Shown: positions 9,208 through 17,978, counted from the first letter of the stretch. The stretch is 64,000 nucleotides of DNA from Leptospira harrisiae (GCF_002811945.1 NZ_NPDX01000004.1:236358-300357); one strand, 5' to 3'. Notes: generated by a model not told the origin, from the letters alone. A program made the numbers and translations.

Positions 9208-10167
9208 ATGAATCTGAGTTACCCTAAAAAACAGAATCAATCTAACTTTTTATTCATTGTAATATTAGCTGTGATTTCACTGGGCTCTAATTGTAAGATT
9301 GCTGAATTCAATAACTATTGTGACCCAAAATCAGTGGCTTTCAAAAATACTCAGATTTTGAAAATCGTGCTTAAAGATAAATCGCCTACCTGCGGAAAAG
9401 ACTATATATCAACAATTATTCCATATTCGATTTCTGGCTCCATCTCTGGACTATATAGTAATGGATTAAAGCTCACGTTAAATGGTATGGTAACTCTTGC
9501 GGTCGAAAGCAATAATACGTATTTTTTATTTTCAAATATCGTTACAACTGGAACCAGTTATTCTATCAACATCGCGAAACAACCAGTTGGTCAATTCTGC
9601 ACGATTTTAAATGGTAGTGGTATGGTGAAAGATTCTGATATTAATTCAATATTAATAAATTGTAGTATATCTTGCAATCCCTGCAAAATTTTCCTTTCTA
9701 GTTCTGGATATCCACCAAACCCAGGAAGCGCAGCAAATTTCGATGCATTCTGTTCTTCAGACGCAAATTATCCTGGAACAGGAACATACAAAGCTATGGT
9801 AGTTGATGGAGTAACAAGACGAGCATCCATCACCGGAAATGTCGGAGATGGTCAACTTGACTGGGTATTTGCAGCAAGTAGAACATACTATCAAACTGCT
9901 GGTACTATAGGAACTACTAGTTCCGGAGGATTATTTATTTCTACATTGACAAACACTTTTTCTTTAAACTCAAAGTATTGGACAGGTTTAAATACTAATT
10001 GGACAACAAATACTAGTAATACATGTAATTTATGGACTAGCAACTCTGGTTCATTTACAGGCGTTATGGGACAAGGGAATTCAACAGCAATTGCAGATAT
10101 CACTGCAGGTTGGTCCGCAGACCCATGTAATCTAAGCAATCAACAATTGATCTGTGTAGAGCAGTAA
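9208..10167 (+). CDS. DUF1554 lipoprotein
   Basis: The protein has 319 residues. The N-terminal signal sequence ends in a lipobox-like VISLGSNC, predicting a lipid-anchored protein. The C-terminal half (from about residue 165) is a DUF1554 domain: it opens with CKIFLSSSGYPPNPG, passes through FDAFCSSDANYPG, Y.AM.VDG..R.A and a Trp/Thr-rich stretch (YWTGLNTNWTTNTSNTC), and ends ADPCNLSNQQLICVEQ with paired cysteines. This family is expanded in Leptospira lipoproteins and presumed surface-exposed; its fold resembles collagen-endostatin or C-type lectin domains. No partner gene is evident. Confidence 0.85.
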   Translation: MNLSYPKKQNQSNFLFIVILAVISLGSNCKIAEFNNYCDPKSVAFKNTQILKIVLKDKSPTCGKDYISTIIPYSISGSISGLYSNGLKLTLNGMVTLAVESNNTYFLFSNIVTTGTSYSINIAKQPVGQFCTILNGSGMVKDSDINSILINCSISCNPCKIFLSSSGYPPNPGSAANFDAFCSSDANYPGTGTYKAMVVDGVTRRASITGNVGDGQLDWVFAASRTYYQTAGTIGTTSSGGLFISTLTNTFSLNSKYWTGLNTNWTTNTSNTCNLWTSNSGSFTGVMGQGNSTAIADITAGWSADPCNLSNQQLICVEQ

Positions 10168-10210
10168 TTTCTTCACTTGCAATTCCTCTTGAGCCAAGTA
10201 TAATATTCCA

Positions 10211-10621
10211 ATGAATGTAGCTGATTCTGAAATCAAATCTCTCCTCGAGTCATATCGGGACATCACTGTCTATGGACTCAGTAACGACCCATCCAAACCA
10301 AGCCACTATGTTCCAATTTATATTCGAGACAAAGGTTGGAAGGTCATTGGAACTTATCCCAAAGAACATAGTGTAGGTGGATTTACTATCTACAAAAGTT
10401 TGAAAGATGTGCCCATGCAAGATCGTAAGTTTATCGACGTCTTTCGTAGTTCGGATAAAATTCCAGAAGTAATCGACGAAATTTTAAGTTTAGGAGGAAC
10501 AGAAGTAATCTGGCTTCAGTTAGGGATTTCGCATCCTGAAGCTGAAAAAAAAGCAGAAGCTGCTGGCATCCGAGTTGTATCCAATCGATGCCTCATTATA
10601 GAACATAAAAATTATTTTTAA
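10211..10621 (+). CDS. CoA-binding protein (CoA_binding_2, YccU-like)
   Basis: The protein has 136 residues, the full length for this Rossmann-fold family. Typical features are TVYGLSNDPSKPSHYVP near the N terminus, the YPKEHSVGG and YKSLKDVP segments, IDVFRSSDKIPEVIDEIL, and the terminal VVSNRCLIIEHKNYF, corresponding to the family's D.C....H. The members bind CoA or a related nucleotide in the cytoplasm; the biological role is unknown. It ends just before a terminator shared with the convergent DoxX gene. Confidence 0.88.
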   Translation: MNVADSEIKSLLESYRDITVYGLSNDPSKPSHYVPIYIRDKGWKVIGTYPKEHSVGGFTIYKSLKDVPMQDRKFIDVFRSSDKIPEVIDEILSLGGTEVIWLQLGISHPEAEKKAEAAGIRVVSNRCLIIEHKNYF

Positions 10622-10626
10622 TCAAA

Positions 10627-10673
10627 GGATACAAACGTAACATAACTCTGTCGTTACTATTAAGTTTGTATCC
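10627..10673. terminator. bidirectional hairpin between convergent genes
   Basis: Perfect 10-bp outer stem GGATACAAAC (10627-10636) with GTTTGTATCC (10664-10673), with an inner GTAAC/GTTAC pairing (10637-10641, 10653-10657). AT-rich sequence lies on both sides. It separates the CoA-binding gene from doxX. Confidence 0.7.
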
Positions 10674-10683
10674 AAATCAAATA

Positions 10684-11115
10684 TTAGTTTTTTCTTTTTG
10701 ATTGGAAGTCTGCCCAAGACCCACAACTCCAAATAGCCCAAAGAACGAGTACGGGTTGAAAAAACAATCGAACCAAACGAGCACGATCAGTATCCAAACC
10801 AAAAGCACTAATTCCATTGACATACTGGGAAATATTACCAGGAAAAATTAATACAAAAAATAAAGCAACAACCCAACCAACTTGTACCTGTTTGTTGCGG
10901 AGGAAAACCAAGGACAATCCTAAAACAATTTCCACAACCCCAGACAATAAAACGACTATATCTGCGTTGATCGGTAGCCACGTTGGTACCTGTGCTAAAA
11001 ATTCAGTTCTATGCCATGTTAGGTGACCGGTTCCAGCAAAAACCAAAAATGATCCTAAAAGGATTCGCAGTACGGTTTGAAAAATATTTCTTTTGATTGG
11101 GTCTGTTTCATTCAT
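10684..11115 (-). CDS. DoxX family membrane protein
   Basis: The protein has 143 residues and four hydrophobic segments. The first carries LRILLGSFLVFAGTGHLTWHR, typical of the DoxX/DUF4267-like superfamily, and the second AEIV.LS.VVEIVLGLSLVFL-like sequence (VVLLSGVVEIVLGLSLVF). Family members are inner-membrane proteins implicated in thiosulfate or quinone chemistry and redox stress in some bacteria; here there is no context to choose a role. It stands alone, upstream of and divergent from the TonB-dependent receptor gene. Confidence 0.8.
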   Translation of the reverse strand: MNETDPIKRNIFQTVLRILLGSFLVFAGTGHLTWHRTEFLAQVPTWLPINADIVVLLSGVVEIVLGLSLVFLRNKQVQVGWVVALFFVLIFPGNISQYVNGISAFGLDTDRARLVRLFFQPVLVLWAIWSCGSWADFQSKRKN

Positions 11116-11188
11116 GAAGACTTAGACTCCGCGAAACCTAAATTCAAGCCATCTCAAGAATTTAAGGGAAATCCTATATAAACGATAC

Positions 11189-11203
11189 TGAGTCTTTATC
11201 TCA
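11189..11203. promoter_or_regulatory. Fur-family-like operator upstream of the TonB receptor
   Basis: TGAGTCTTTATCTCA: a 15-base element with TGAG and CTCA ends spaced by 7. It lies 43 bases upstream of the receptor start and just downstream of a TATATAAA box (11176-11182). The same TGAG-N7-CTCA frame occurs in the PepSY promoter at 15348-15362. Confidence 0.5.
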
Positions 11204-11246
11204 TTTAATTATCGACATAAGACGGCATTTCTGAGGCAATGGCCAC

Positions 11247-13634
11247 ATGATTTTCCTTTTTGAGAATCGATCTCAGAATAATAGTTCTTTCGGAATTCCA
11301 AAACTATCTATTTTTGGCATCTCGCCTGGTAAAGGATCCAAACTTTTTTCGGTTTTCGCCCTCATAACAATTGTATCCACCACCCCGCTACTTTCGCAAA
11401 CTCAGGAAAAAAATCCTCAAGCCGGAAACGGACAGGCGGAGCCCACACCAAACTCAACTTCGAAACCAATGGAAAGTGGAATTCGAGTCACTGGAAAAAA
11501 GGATCCGAGGGATCGCGAAATTCTTAGAACACCCAATAGCATTAGTCGTTTGAACGAACAAGACATCCAAGACGCAGGAATCAATCGGACCAATGACATT
11601 GATAAACAAGTTCCCAATTTTTCCATTATCGATTCAGGATCACGAAATTTTACTTATTTTAACATCCGAGGTATGCGAAGTATCGCCTTCAGCGAACCTG
11701 CGGTCGGTTTGATTTTAGATGGGATTCCATTAAACGACAATGTTGCACTTAACACTGAGTTATATGGTCTAGAAAATATAGAAGTATATCGAGGAAGCCA
11801 GGCCACTTTATTTGGAAAAAACTTTCAAGGTGGAGTTGTAGAAATTAGAACAAAAAAACCAACCAACGTTGCCGAAGGAAAAATCACGTATGATGCTGGA
11901 AATTATAAAAAACAAGAAACATCCATTTACTATAATGCACCCATCATCAAAGATAAATTATTTTTTGGTATTGCTGGTAAAAGTACAGAACGCGAAGGAT
12001 ATCTATCTAATATAACTGGATTTTATTATCCGAACAATCGTCCTTACGAACTACCTGTAGAAATTTACAAAACACATCCAGATGGAAGAAAAGGAAGAGC
12101 TGGACGTTTTCGTTTATTTTTTACTCCAAACGAAATTTTTGAAGCTGATCTTCAAATTAGTGCAGAAAGTTTCGATGATGGATCTTTAAATTTAGTAAAC
12201 TATTTAGGTGCCAAATCAGAAAGAGAAAAGGCTTTGTTGCAAGGTTGTGTTGCCCAACCATCCAACTGTTCTAAGTTATATGGAACCTATATCAATAGAG
12301 TCAATGGAGATAGAAAGGTATATTGGGATTACGAAGGAAAAAGTAATGTAACTGGAAACACTTATTCTCTTGCCACAACCACCAAACTCCCTCATACAAA
12401 TCTAAAAACAGCTTCTGCGATTCGAAAGATGGATATAGATCCAATCACAGCAGATTCCGATTTTACTACTACAGACCAAAATAGATCTATTTATGTAGAA
12501 AAGGCCACAACCTTTCTGAATGACATCTATTTTGAATCGAAAGACAAAAATGATCCATTACAATTTAAAGCTGGAATTTATACTTCAAACAAAATTACAA
12601 ATATAGACCAAGCAAGAGAACATAGATCTCAAGTTTATGTAATCAATGATTTTCCTGGACTAAGTGCACCGGCAAGGGAGAAAAATCTCTCAAGACTTCA
12701 TGATAGAAATATAAGTTTTTATACTCACAATAGTTATACATTTGCAGAAAAATTTACAATCACACTCGGAGCTAGATTAGAAAGACAAGAAAGCCAACTT
12801 TCCCATACAGAACAAGCAGTTGGAATTTCCAGAGCCAACAATCCTTTAGGAGAAACTCTTGTTTTATCAGATCCATACACTATCAACAACCGCTACAATT
12901 ACAATGTTTCTCGTATGATATTTGATTACAAACCGATTAACAATCTTATGTTTTTTATAGGTTTTAGTCGCGGATATAAAAACGCAGGTTATAGCACAGT
13001 TGTCAATATCCCAAACCAAGCAGCATTCAAACCAGAGATTAATGATACAATCGAAGCTGGTATTAAATCAGAATTTTTTAAAGGAAAATTTGGATTAAAA
13101 TACACTCAGTTTTATACGGAAACACAAGACTTCCATGTTGTACGTGCAATTAATTTATCACAATATGTAAATCTCAATGCAGAACTTGTAACGATTCGAG
13201 GTTACGAATTAGAAACATTTATCAAACCACAAAAAGATACCAAAATTGGATTATCAGCAGGTTACACAGAAGGAATTTTTAATAAGTTTCACGATTCTGT
13301 TCTCAACCGTGACTTCAATGGTAAGTGGGTTCACTTCATACCTAAATATGATATTGTAAGTTACTTACAATTCAGAAATGAATATGGAATATTCTTTCGC
13401 GGTGAATTCCAAGCAGTTGGCCAAATGTATTTTGCCGCAGATAACACAGTTTATAGCGACCCATATTACGTAATCAACTCAAGAGTTGGATACGAAACAG
13501 ATACAATCTCAGCTTATCTTTATATGAACAATATCAATGACCGCTACTACTTTACGTCTTACATCGATGGAACTTTCCAAGCAGTACCCGGTGCACCAAA
13601 AACATACGGATTTATGTTAACTTATAAAATTTAA
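11247..13634 (+). CDS. TonB-dependent outer-membrane receptor
   Basis: The protein has 795 residues. A long N-terminal stretch ends in a signal-peptide-like hydrophobic region (about residues 33-50, STTPLLSQTQ). The plug domain spans about residues 80-200 (ILRTPNSISRLNEQDI, FNIRGMRS, VGLILDGIPL, NIEVYRGSQATLFGKN, GGVVEIRTKKP). A 22-strand-type beta barrel fills the rest and ends in the expected aromatic-rich strand (YGFMLTYKI). It imports a large scarce ligand, probably a ferric siderophore or haem, across the outer membrane using TonB energy. The next gene is a lipoprotein 16 bases downstream, then a convergent PepSY gene, and both promoters share an operator motif, supporting an iron-regulated module. 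Confidence 0.92.
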   Translation: MIFLFENRSQNNSSFGIPKLSIFGISPGKGSKLFSVFALITIVSTTPLLSQTQEKNPQAGNGQAEPTPNSTSKPMESGIRVTGKKDPRDREILRTPNSISRLNEQDIQDAGINRTNDIDKQVPNFSIIDSGSRNFTYFNIRGMRSIAFSEPAVGLILDGIPLNDNVALNTELYGLENIEVYRGSQATLFGKNFQGGVVEIRTKKPTNVAEGKITYDAGNYKKQETSIYYNAPIIKDKLFFGIAGKSTEREGYLSNITGFYYPNNRPYELPVEIYKTHPDGRKGRAGRFRLFFTPNEIFEADLQISAESFDDGSLNLVNYLGAKSEREKALLQGCVAQPSNCSKLYGTYINRVNGDRKVYWDYEGKSNVTGNTYSLATTTKLPHTNLKTASAIRKMDIDPITADSDFTTTDQNRSIYVEKATTFLNDIYFESKDKNDPLQFKAGIYTSNKITNIDQAREHRSQVYVINDFPGLSAPAREKNLSRLHDRNISFYTHNSYTFAEKFTITLGARLERQESQLSHTEQAVGISRANNPLGETLVLSDPYTINNRYNYNVSRMIFDYKPINNLMFFIGFSRGYKNAGYSTVVNIPNQAAFKPEINDTIEAGIKSEFFKGKFGLKYTQFYTETQDFHVVRAINLSQYVNLNAELVTIRGYELETFIKPQKDTKIGLSAGYTEGIFNKFHDSVLNRDFNGKWVHFIPKYDIVSYLQFRNEYGIFFRGEFQAVGQMYFAADNTVYSDPYYVINSRVGYETDTISAYLYMNNINDRYYFTSYIDGTFQAVPGAPKTYGFMLTYKI

Positions 13635-13650
13635 ATTTCTGGAGAAACAA

Positions 13651-14214
13651 ATGAAAACAAAAATTAAATCCCTTCTTATCCTAATCACGACTGGACTCTT
13701 CGTATTCCAATGTGATTTATTTGACCCGAAAGACAAGGTTACCAGCGACGATCTGGTTTCGATGTTAGCACTCCAACAAATCAATGCAAACAGCATGAGC
13801 GAAGCACAACGGCTAGGTTTAAATGTTGCTTATAGCCATAGATTCAGCATCAAAAATGGACCACATTTGTTTTGTAGAGAGTATTCAACTGCTTACCTAG
13901 AAAAACAAGCAGAATGGGAAAAAGATATGGAACAAACGTATGCAACCATTGGAAATGCAATAGGAATTCAAATTGTGGTAGAAAGACTGAGTGGGCCTTG
14001 TGCTATCACAAATAAAGTTGCTGCTTGTCATTACGATGGAGTGGATGGAATCAATGATCTAATCCCATACGCATATACAACAGAAGGTGAACATAAATAT
14101 TTAATTCCAGCAAATGCTTATTATGGAGTCACAGATTTAAAAAGTGCCAAAGAAGCTTGTGAAAGATTCAAAGGCACTTACGTTTGTTACGACCCTAGTA
14201 AATGTTGGCAATAA
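13651..14214 (+). CDS. lipoprotein co-transcribed with the TonB receptor
   Basis: The protein has 187 residues. The signal peptide ends in lipobox LFVFQC, so it should be lipidated at Cys 21. The mature part holds several cysteines (HLFCREY, GPCAIT, AACHYDG, EACERF, TYVCYDP, KCWQ) suggesting disulfides in the periplasm or on the surface. SD GGAG precedes the ATG by 8 bases. I do not recognise a family. Position directly behind the receptor suggests a ligand-capture or receptor-assisting role, which is inference. Confidence 0.75.
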   Translation: MKTKIKSLLILITTGLFVFQCDLFDPKDKVTSDDLVSMLALQQINANSMSEAQRLGLNVAYSHRFSIKNGPHLFCREYSTAYLEKQAEWEKDMEQTYATIGNAIGIQIVVERLSGPCAITNKVAACHYDGVDGINDLIPYAYTTEGEHKYLIPANAYYGVTDLKSAKEACERFKGTYVCYDPSKCWQ

Positions 14215-14221
14215 AATAAAT

Positions 14222-15313
14222 TCAAACGGAAGAACTCAAAAGTTTTTTTTGGGTTCTTCTTCTATTCTTTCTTTTGATATAAAAAATAGTAATTCCACTG
14301 ATTGCTAATATTGCCGGTGTCAGCCCACCAACCACCCAAAGAATTTTACTAAAATGATTTGCAAATGTGCCAAAATGCAATGGCCGAAAAGAATCCAAAA
14401 CTTGATTCCAAAAACTCTCTTCCGACATATTTATCTTATCAAATATGTGTTTTGATTTTACATCATAACGGACATAGGAACCATATCGGCTTTCTAGTCC
14501 CGATGAATCAAAACGATTTCCATAAAATCCAATTGGCTCTTCTTTCGAATGGTGTGGAAAGGATATATATCCCAATTGAAATCCCGGGATTTCTTTTTTT
14601 GTTTGTTCTAACAATTGATTGATTGAATCCTCGGGTGACCATATATTGTGTACTACATTTTCTTCTGGATGACTTAGAATCAAAGTGTCGCGTAAGCTCC
14701 ACCATCCACCTGTGATTGCTAATATCAGATGAAACCAAATAGCATTGATACCAACAAACTTGTGTAAATCGGAAAATAGAATCTGCATACTCTCTTTCAA
14801 ACGCAATCGTAAAAGGCTTTTCCAAAATCGTTTATAAAGTTTAATTCCACTAATTGCCAAAATTAAATATACCAAAGCAATACATCCTGTGAAAAAATAG
14901 CCAATACCTCCAAGAAAAAGACTATAATGCAAAACAAGAAGGAAACCGTATAAACTATTGCTACGATCTTCTTTTAATTTTCCCGCGACTTTCCCATCAT
15001 AAGGATTGAGCAAATAAACTATTTCTTTACTTGGTATCTCCTTATTATGGAACCAAACTTGATCTGCTTGGTTTTTTATATCTGAAACCAACCATCCAGC
15101 AACACTGCCTTCTGGAACTTGCTCTAACAAACGTTCGTATAATTGGTCAAAGGGCAATCGCTCCTTTTTTTCCTGAACGGTAAGAACACCTGTGAGCGTC
15201 TGTAATTCTTTTCCATAAACAAGAAGGGAACCAGTCATTCCCAAAACCAAAAGGAAACTAGCCCCAAATATTCCGAGGACCAAATGCAACTTATACCAAG
15301 TTTTTGCTTTCAA
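14222..15313 (-). CDS. PepSY-associated TM protein (iron-regulated reductase-like)
   Basis: The protein has 363 residues. The first TM helix (KLHLVLGIFGASFLLVLGMTGSLLVYG) is the classic PepSY_TM start. A periplasmic PepSY-like region follows, then further TM helices with conserved His (VLHYSLFLGGIG, LHKFVGINAIWFHLILAITGG), and a last helix with FRPLHFGTFANHFSKILWVVGGLTP. This family is encoded beside TonB receptors and is thought to reduce or release iron from siderophores at the inner membrane. The start is TTG with SD GGAG at a 6-base spacing. A palindrome fills the spacer of its predicted promoter. Confidence 0.85.
   Translation of the reverse strand: MKAKTWYKLHLVLGIFGASFLLVLGMTGSLLVYGKELQTLTGVLTVQEKKERLPFDQLYERLLEQVPEGSVAGWLVSDIKNQADQVWFHNKEIPSKEIVYLLNPYDGKVAGKLKEDRSNSLYGFLLVLHYSLFLGGIGYFFTGCIALVYLILAISGIKLYKRFWKSLLRLRLKESMQILFSDLHKFVGINAIWFHLILAITGGWWSLRDTLILSHPEENVVHNIWSPEDSINQLLEQTKKEIPGFQLGYISFPHHSKEEPIGFYGNRFDSSGLESRYGSYVRYDVKSKHIFDKINMSEESFWNQVLDSFRPLHFGTFANHFSKILWVVGGLTPAILAISGITIFYIKRKNRRRTQKKLLSSSV
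14229..14259 (+). terminator. terminator of the receptor-lipoprotein operon, inside the PepSY coding end
   Basis: GAAGAACTCAAAA (14229-14241) pairs with TTTTGGGTTCTTC (14247-14259), 13 bp with one G-U pair, followed on the plus strand by a T-rich run. It overlaps the last codons of the opposite-strand PepSY gene. Confidence 0.65.
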
Positions 15314-15343
15314 CGAAGGCTCCGAGCTGAGGATATTTCCAAT

Positions 15344-15373
15344 AAAATGAGATTAGGTCTCATTTTCAAGTAA
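15344..15373 (-). promoter_or_regulatory. promoter and Fur-family-like operator of the PepSY gene
   Basis: AAAATGAGA (15344-15352) and TCTCATTTT (15358-15366) form a perfect 9-bp inverted repeat with 5-base spacer. On the minus strand a TTGAAA -35-like hexamer starts the palindrome and TTTATT lies 17 bases on, so the operator occupies the -35/-10 spacer. It is 30 bases upstream of the TTG start. Confidence 0.6.
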
Positions 15374-15467
15374 TTCTTGTGATACTACCTTCCGCAGAAC
15401 TAGGAAAATTGTCCGTCTTAGATGGATAATCTCGGTTTCAATGGGCTGAAATTGCCGAAAACTAGGT

Positions 15468-15752
15468 TCAAACAGCAGTTTGGGGATGTTCTAACATTTG
15501 TTTGATGATTTGATTCACCTCTGGTCGACAGCTCCCACACCCGGTACCGGCGCCAGTACTCACCATAATGACATCTAAATTTTTAGCTCCATTTTTAATT
15601 TCTTCTTCAATATTACCACGCCCAACAGAATTGCAGGAACAAAGAAGTGCACCTTTCGGTGGTTTGGTGTTTGTACCACCTGGAAGTCTTAGTGATACTA
15701 ATTCTAATCCAGGAATTTTTAATAAATTTGAATGTAAGGAACCTGAATATGT
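15468..15752 (-). pseudogene. 3' remnant of an assimilatory nitrate/nitrite reductase-type gene (BFD-like [2Fe-2S] domain)
   Basis: An open stretch of 94 codons with no start codon in its upstream half reads LKIPGLELVSLRLPGG, then LLCSCNSVGRGNIEEEI, KNLDVIMVSTGAGTGCGSC and RPEVNQIIKQML before TGA. The C.C...G.G...I and TGAGTGCGSC pattern is the BFD-like domain binding a [2Fe-2S] cluster, which forms the C terminus of many assimilatory nitrate and nitrite reductases. An in-frame TAA precedes it and the catalytic part of the gene is absent. The right end coincides with a mobA fragment reading the other way, suggesting one deletion removed both 5' ends. Confidence 0.7.
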
Positions 15753-15995
15753 TTAACCAAACCAGTGCAAGGTGTTTTTTATAATTCGAAGACTGGTGTA
15801 GAACCATTATGTGGTATCTATACATCAGAACTTTTGTCTGAATGGATAAAAAATATTTTTCTAGAAGAAAGAATGGAATATTCATTACAAAAAAGGATCA
15901 AAAACCTAAATCCCGAGCCAATTTTTCTCTCTCTTCCTCTAAAGGAAGAACATTACTTCAGGAATATAAACACAAAAATGGATTTGTCACAATGA
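15747..15995 (+). pseudogene. mobA: 3' remnant of mobA (molybdenum cofactor guanylyltransferase)
   Basis: The frame reads TKPVQGVFYNSKTGVEPLCGIY, TSELLSEWIKN and finally HYFRNINTKMDLSQ. EPLCGIY matches the MobA QPL.ALY segment and F.NINT..DL is the conserved MobA C terminus. The N-terminal half, including the nucleotide-binding LAGG.S.R.G.DK motif, is missing; upstream sequence codes for a different gene on the other strand. A GTG at 15765 could permit translation of a 76-residue fragment, but it would lack the catalytic site. Its TGA overlaps the ATG of the HAD gene (ATGA), showing that this was an operon. Confidence 0.65.
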
Positions 15996-16582
15996 AGTTC
16001 TACCAGAAAAAAAAGAATTGGATTTTCGATATGGATGGTACCTTGACGATTGCAATGCATAATTTTTCCGAGATTAAACGACAGTTAGGTCTTCCTGAAG
16101 ACACAGATATACTAACATCACTTTCTCGATTACCTCCTAAAGAATCCTTGGAGAAACATACTCTGTTGGATGCAATCGAATTAGAAATTGCGAGATTAGC
16201 AAATCCATCTCCCGGTAGTTTTGAATTACTTCAAAAAATCAACTTACAATCTAACAATTTAGGTATACTTACAAGAAATAGTTTTAATAATTCGGTTGAA
16301 ACATTAAAAGTAACGGGTCTTTTCACTTATTTCCAAACAGATTTTATCTTCTGCCGAGAACATGTCTTACCAAAACCAGATCCAGAAGGAATCATACGTT
16401 TGATGGAACTTTGGGAGGCAAACCCAAATGACACTGTCATGATAGGTGATTATATTTATGATTTAGAAGCGGGGAAAGCTGCCGGAGTGGATACCGTGTA
16501 TATTGATCCAGAAGGTAAATTTCCTTTTAAAGATGCAGCCACTCACTGCATCAGACAATTGGATGAAATTCTTTTCTTATAG
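15992..16582 (+). CDS. HAD-family phosphatase
   Basis: The protein has 196 residues from the ATG at 15992, chosen because it overlaps the mobA stop as ATGA and directly precedes the catalytic motif. Motif I is WIFDMDGTLT (nucleophile Asp), motif II GILTRNS, the motif III Lys lies in LPKPDPEG, and motif IV is MIGDYIYDLEAGKAAG. These fit a small phosphoglycolate-phosphatase-like or pyrimidine nucleotidase-like enzyme acting in the cytoplasm. All catalytic motifs are intact, although the gene survives downstream of a decayed mobA. Translation could start further upstream in the same frame but would only add sequence overlapping mobA. Confidence 0.85.
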   Translation: MKFYQKKKNWIFDMDGTLTIAMHNFSEIKRQLGLPEDTDILTSLSRLPPKESLEKHTLLDAIELEIARLANPSPGSFELLQKINLQSNNLGILTRNSFNNSVETLKVTGLFTYFQTDFIFCREHVLPKPDPEGIIRLMELWEANPNDTVMIGDYIYDLEAGKAAGVDTVYIDPEGKFPFKDAATHCIRQLDEILFL

Positions 16583-16772
16583 TTTATTCCTAGGGAAAAC
16601 CCTGCCAAAGAAATTTTAGTCGTAGCATAAATCCTTAGAAAATCCTAATGAATCAATAATCTCATGACAACATATATATTTCTATATATTCTAATATATG
16701 AGCAGGTAAAAATTTTAATATTCACAAAATTTAGAATAATACATTCTTCTCAATTGTTGTACATATATATAT
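16583..16772. other. AT-rich intergenic spacer with ATAT runs
   Basis: About 190 bases with repeated TATATA tracts (near 16672-16700 and 16762-16774) directly before the lipoprotein start. No gene or clear terminator was seen. Confidence 0.5.
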
Positions 16773-17960
16773 ATGAAAAGCCTGTTTTTTTCTTTTTTTC
16801 TAATTTCAACTTTTTCCTTATTATCGTGCAACAAAGAATCCAGTAAAGAGGATTTATCAGCAATTGCCCTTCTGAGTTTTGTTGGTAATCCAATATCTTC
16901 TTCACTCGAGGAAAAATTTCAATCTGCAGAAGCAAAAACATTTTATCGAAAAGATGGAAACATCCATTTCCAGGACATACTCATAGAATATAAATTAAAA
17001 GAAGCTAAAGGAGATTCGGAAACAGTAGAAGCATTTTTAGGAAATCCAAATCAAATTTCCTTCAGCACTCAAACAAACCAAGTTACTGGTCAATTTACCC
17101 AAAAGGAAGATTTGTACCAAACAAAATCGATTCCATTCTCATATTCAGATTATACAAAAAGTTTCAAAGTTATTTTAACACTCAAAAGAGAGGGAAAAAT
17201 AATTTCCTTTCGAGAAATTTATACAACTCCACCTTCTCCACCAGCGATTCCACCGAATTCCATTTCATTACCTGCAATCACATATGAAACAAAACGTTCT
17301 CTCATCGGTGGAACCGAATACCAAGTCATTCGAGTTAAGTTCCAAGCTGGAGCTGATTTAAGTCAGTTCACTAAATTAGATGCATACATTGGAAGACCAA
17401 GCATCATTGCTCTTGCAGCTGATAATTACAACGTAATCAATTATATATCCGCAACTTACTTTGACAGTTCGTTACAAAATTTTTTATTTTTAACACCTGA
17501 ATTAAATGCATCTTATAAAATTATAGTAGTTGGTTCGAATACAAATGCAAAAGGGAATCGAAGCATTGATACAACTCCACCACCGCCTCCACCCTCTCCT
17601 TGCCTTGGAAGTGTTAATGCACCCACGGTAATAGGAAATTGTAACACACATTGTTTAGTCGTAGACTTAGTTGGAAACCAAATGAGTTATACTGCAAAAA
17701 CAAAAATTGAAACAAATTCAGAGGAATATCTTTCATTAGATGCAGATAGCACTACTCCAAGCGGCGGATCAGGGCCTGTTAACCTATCATGGTTAGAACA
17801 GTTTGCACCCATTGGAATTGGCGAGTATAAAACCGATGATCGAGTATTTGATGTTACAGCATATTCACCAGCATGTATTGTTCTTTCTTCTTACCTTGTA
17901 AAAGATGGCCCAAATGGATTTGTTGACAATTACATAACCGGTAAAGTAAACGTCCCTTAA
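16773..17960 (+). CDS. lipoprotein of unknown function with proline-rich linkers
   Basis: The protein has 395 residues. The signal peptide ends in a good spirochaetal lipobox FSLLSC. Two beta-rich segments are separated by proline-rich linkers (TTPPSPPAIPPNS near residue 150 and TTPPPPPPSPC near residue 270), suggesting separate extracytoplasmic domains on flexible tethers. The C-terminal part has paired cysteines (GNCNTHC). I do not recognise a domain family. It is transcribed alone, with an AT-rich upstream region. Confidence 0.7.
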   Translation: MKSLFFSFFLISTFSLLSCNKESSKEDLSAIALLSFVGNPISSSLEEKFQSAEAKTFYRKDGNIHFQDILIEYKLKEAKGDSETVEAFLGNPNQISFSTQTNQVTGQFTQKEDLYQTKSIPFSYSDYTKSFKVILTLKREGKIISFREIYTTPPSPPAIPPNSISLPAITYETKRSLIGGTEYQVIRVKFQAGADLSQFTKLDAYIGRPSIIALAADNYNVINYISATYFDSSLQNFLFLTPELNASYKIIVVGSNTNAKGNRSIDTTPPPPPPSPCLGSVNAPTVIGNCNTHCLVVDLVGNQMSYTAKTKIETNSEEYLSLDADSTTPSGGSGPVNLSWLEQFAPIGIGEYKTDDRVFDVTAYSPACIVLSSYLVKDGPNGFVDNYITGKVNVP

Positions 17961-17978
17961 AAAGAACCAAAATGATAA

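Noticed and set aside
15613..15885. 90-codon minus-strand frame
   Set aside because: It is a shifted frame over the reductase remnant and the mobA remnant; its sequence shows no conserved motif.
15842..15991. N-terminal extension of the HAD gene
   Set aside because: The 50 extra codons overlap mobA in another frame and are Lys/Ser rich; the ATGA overlap supports the later start.
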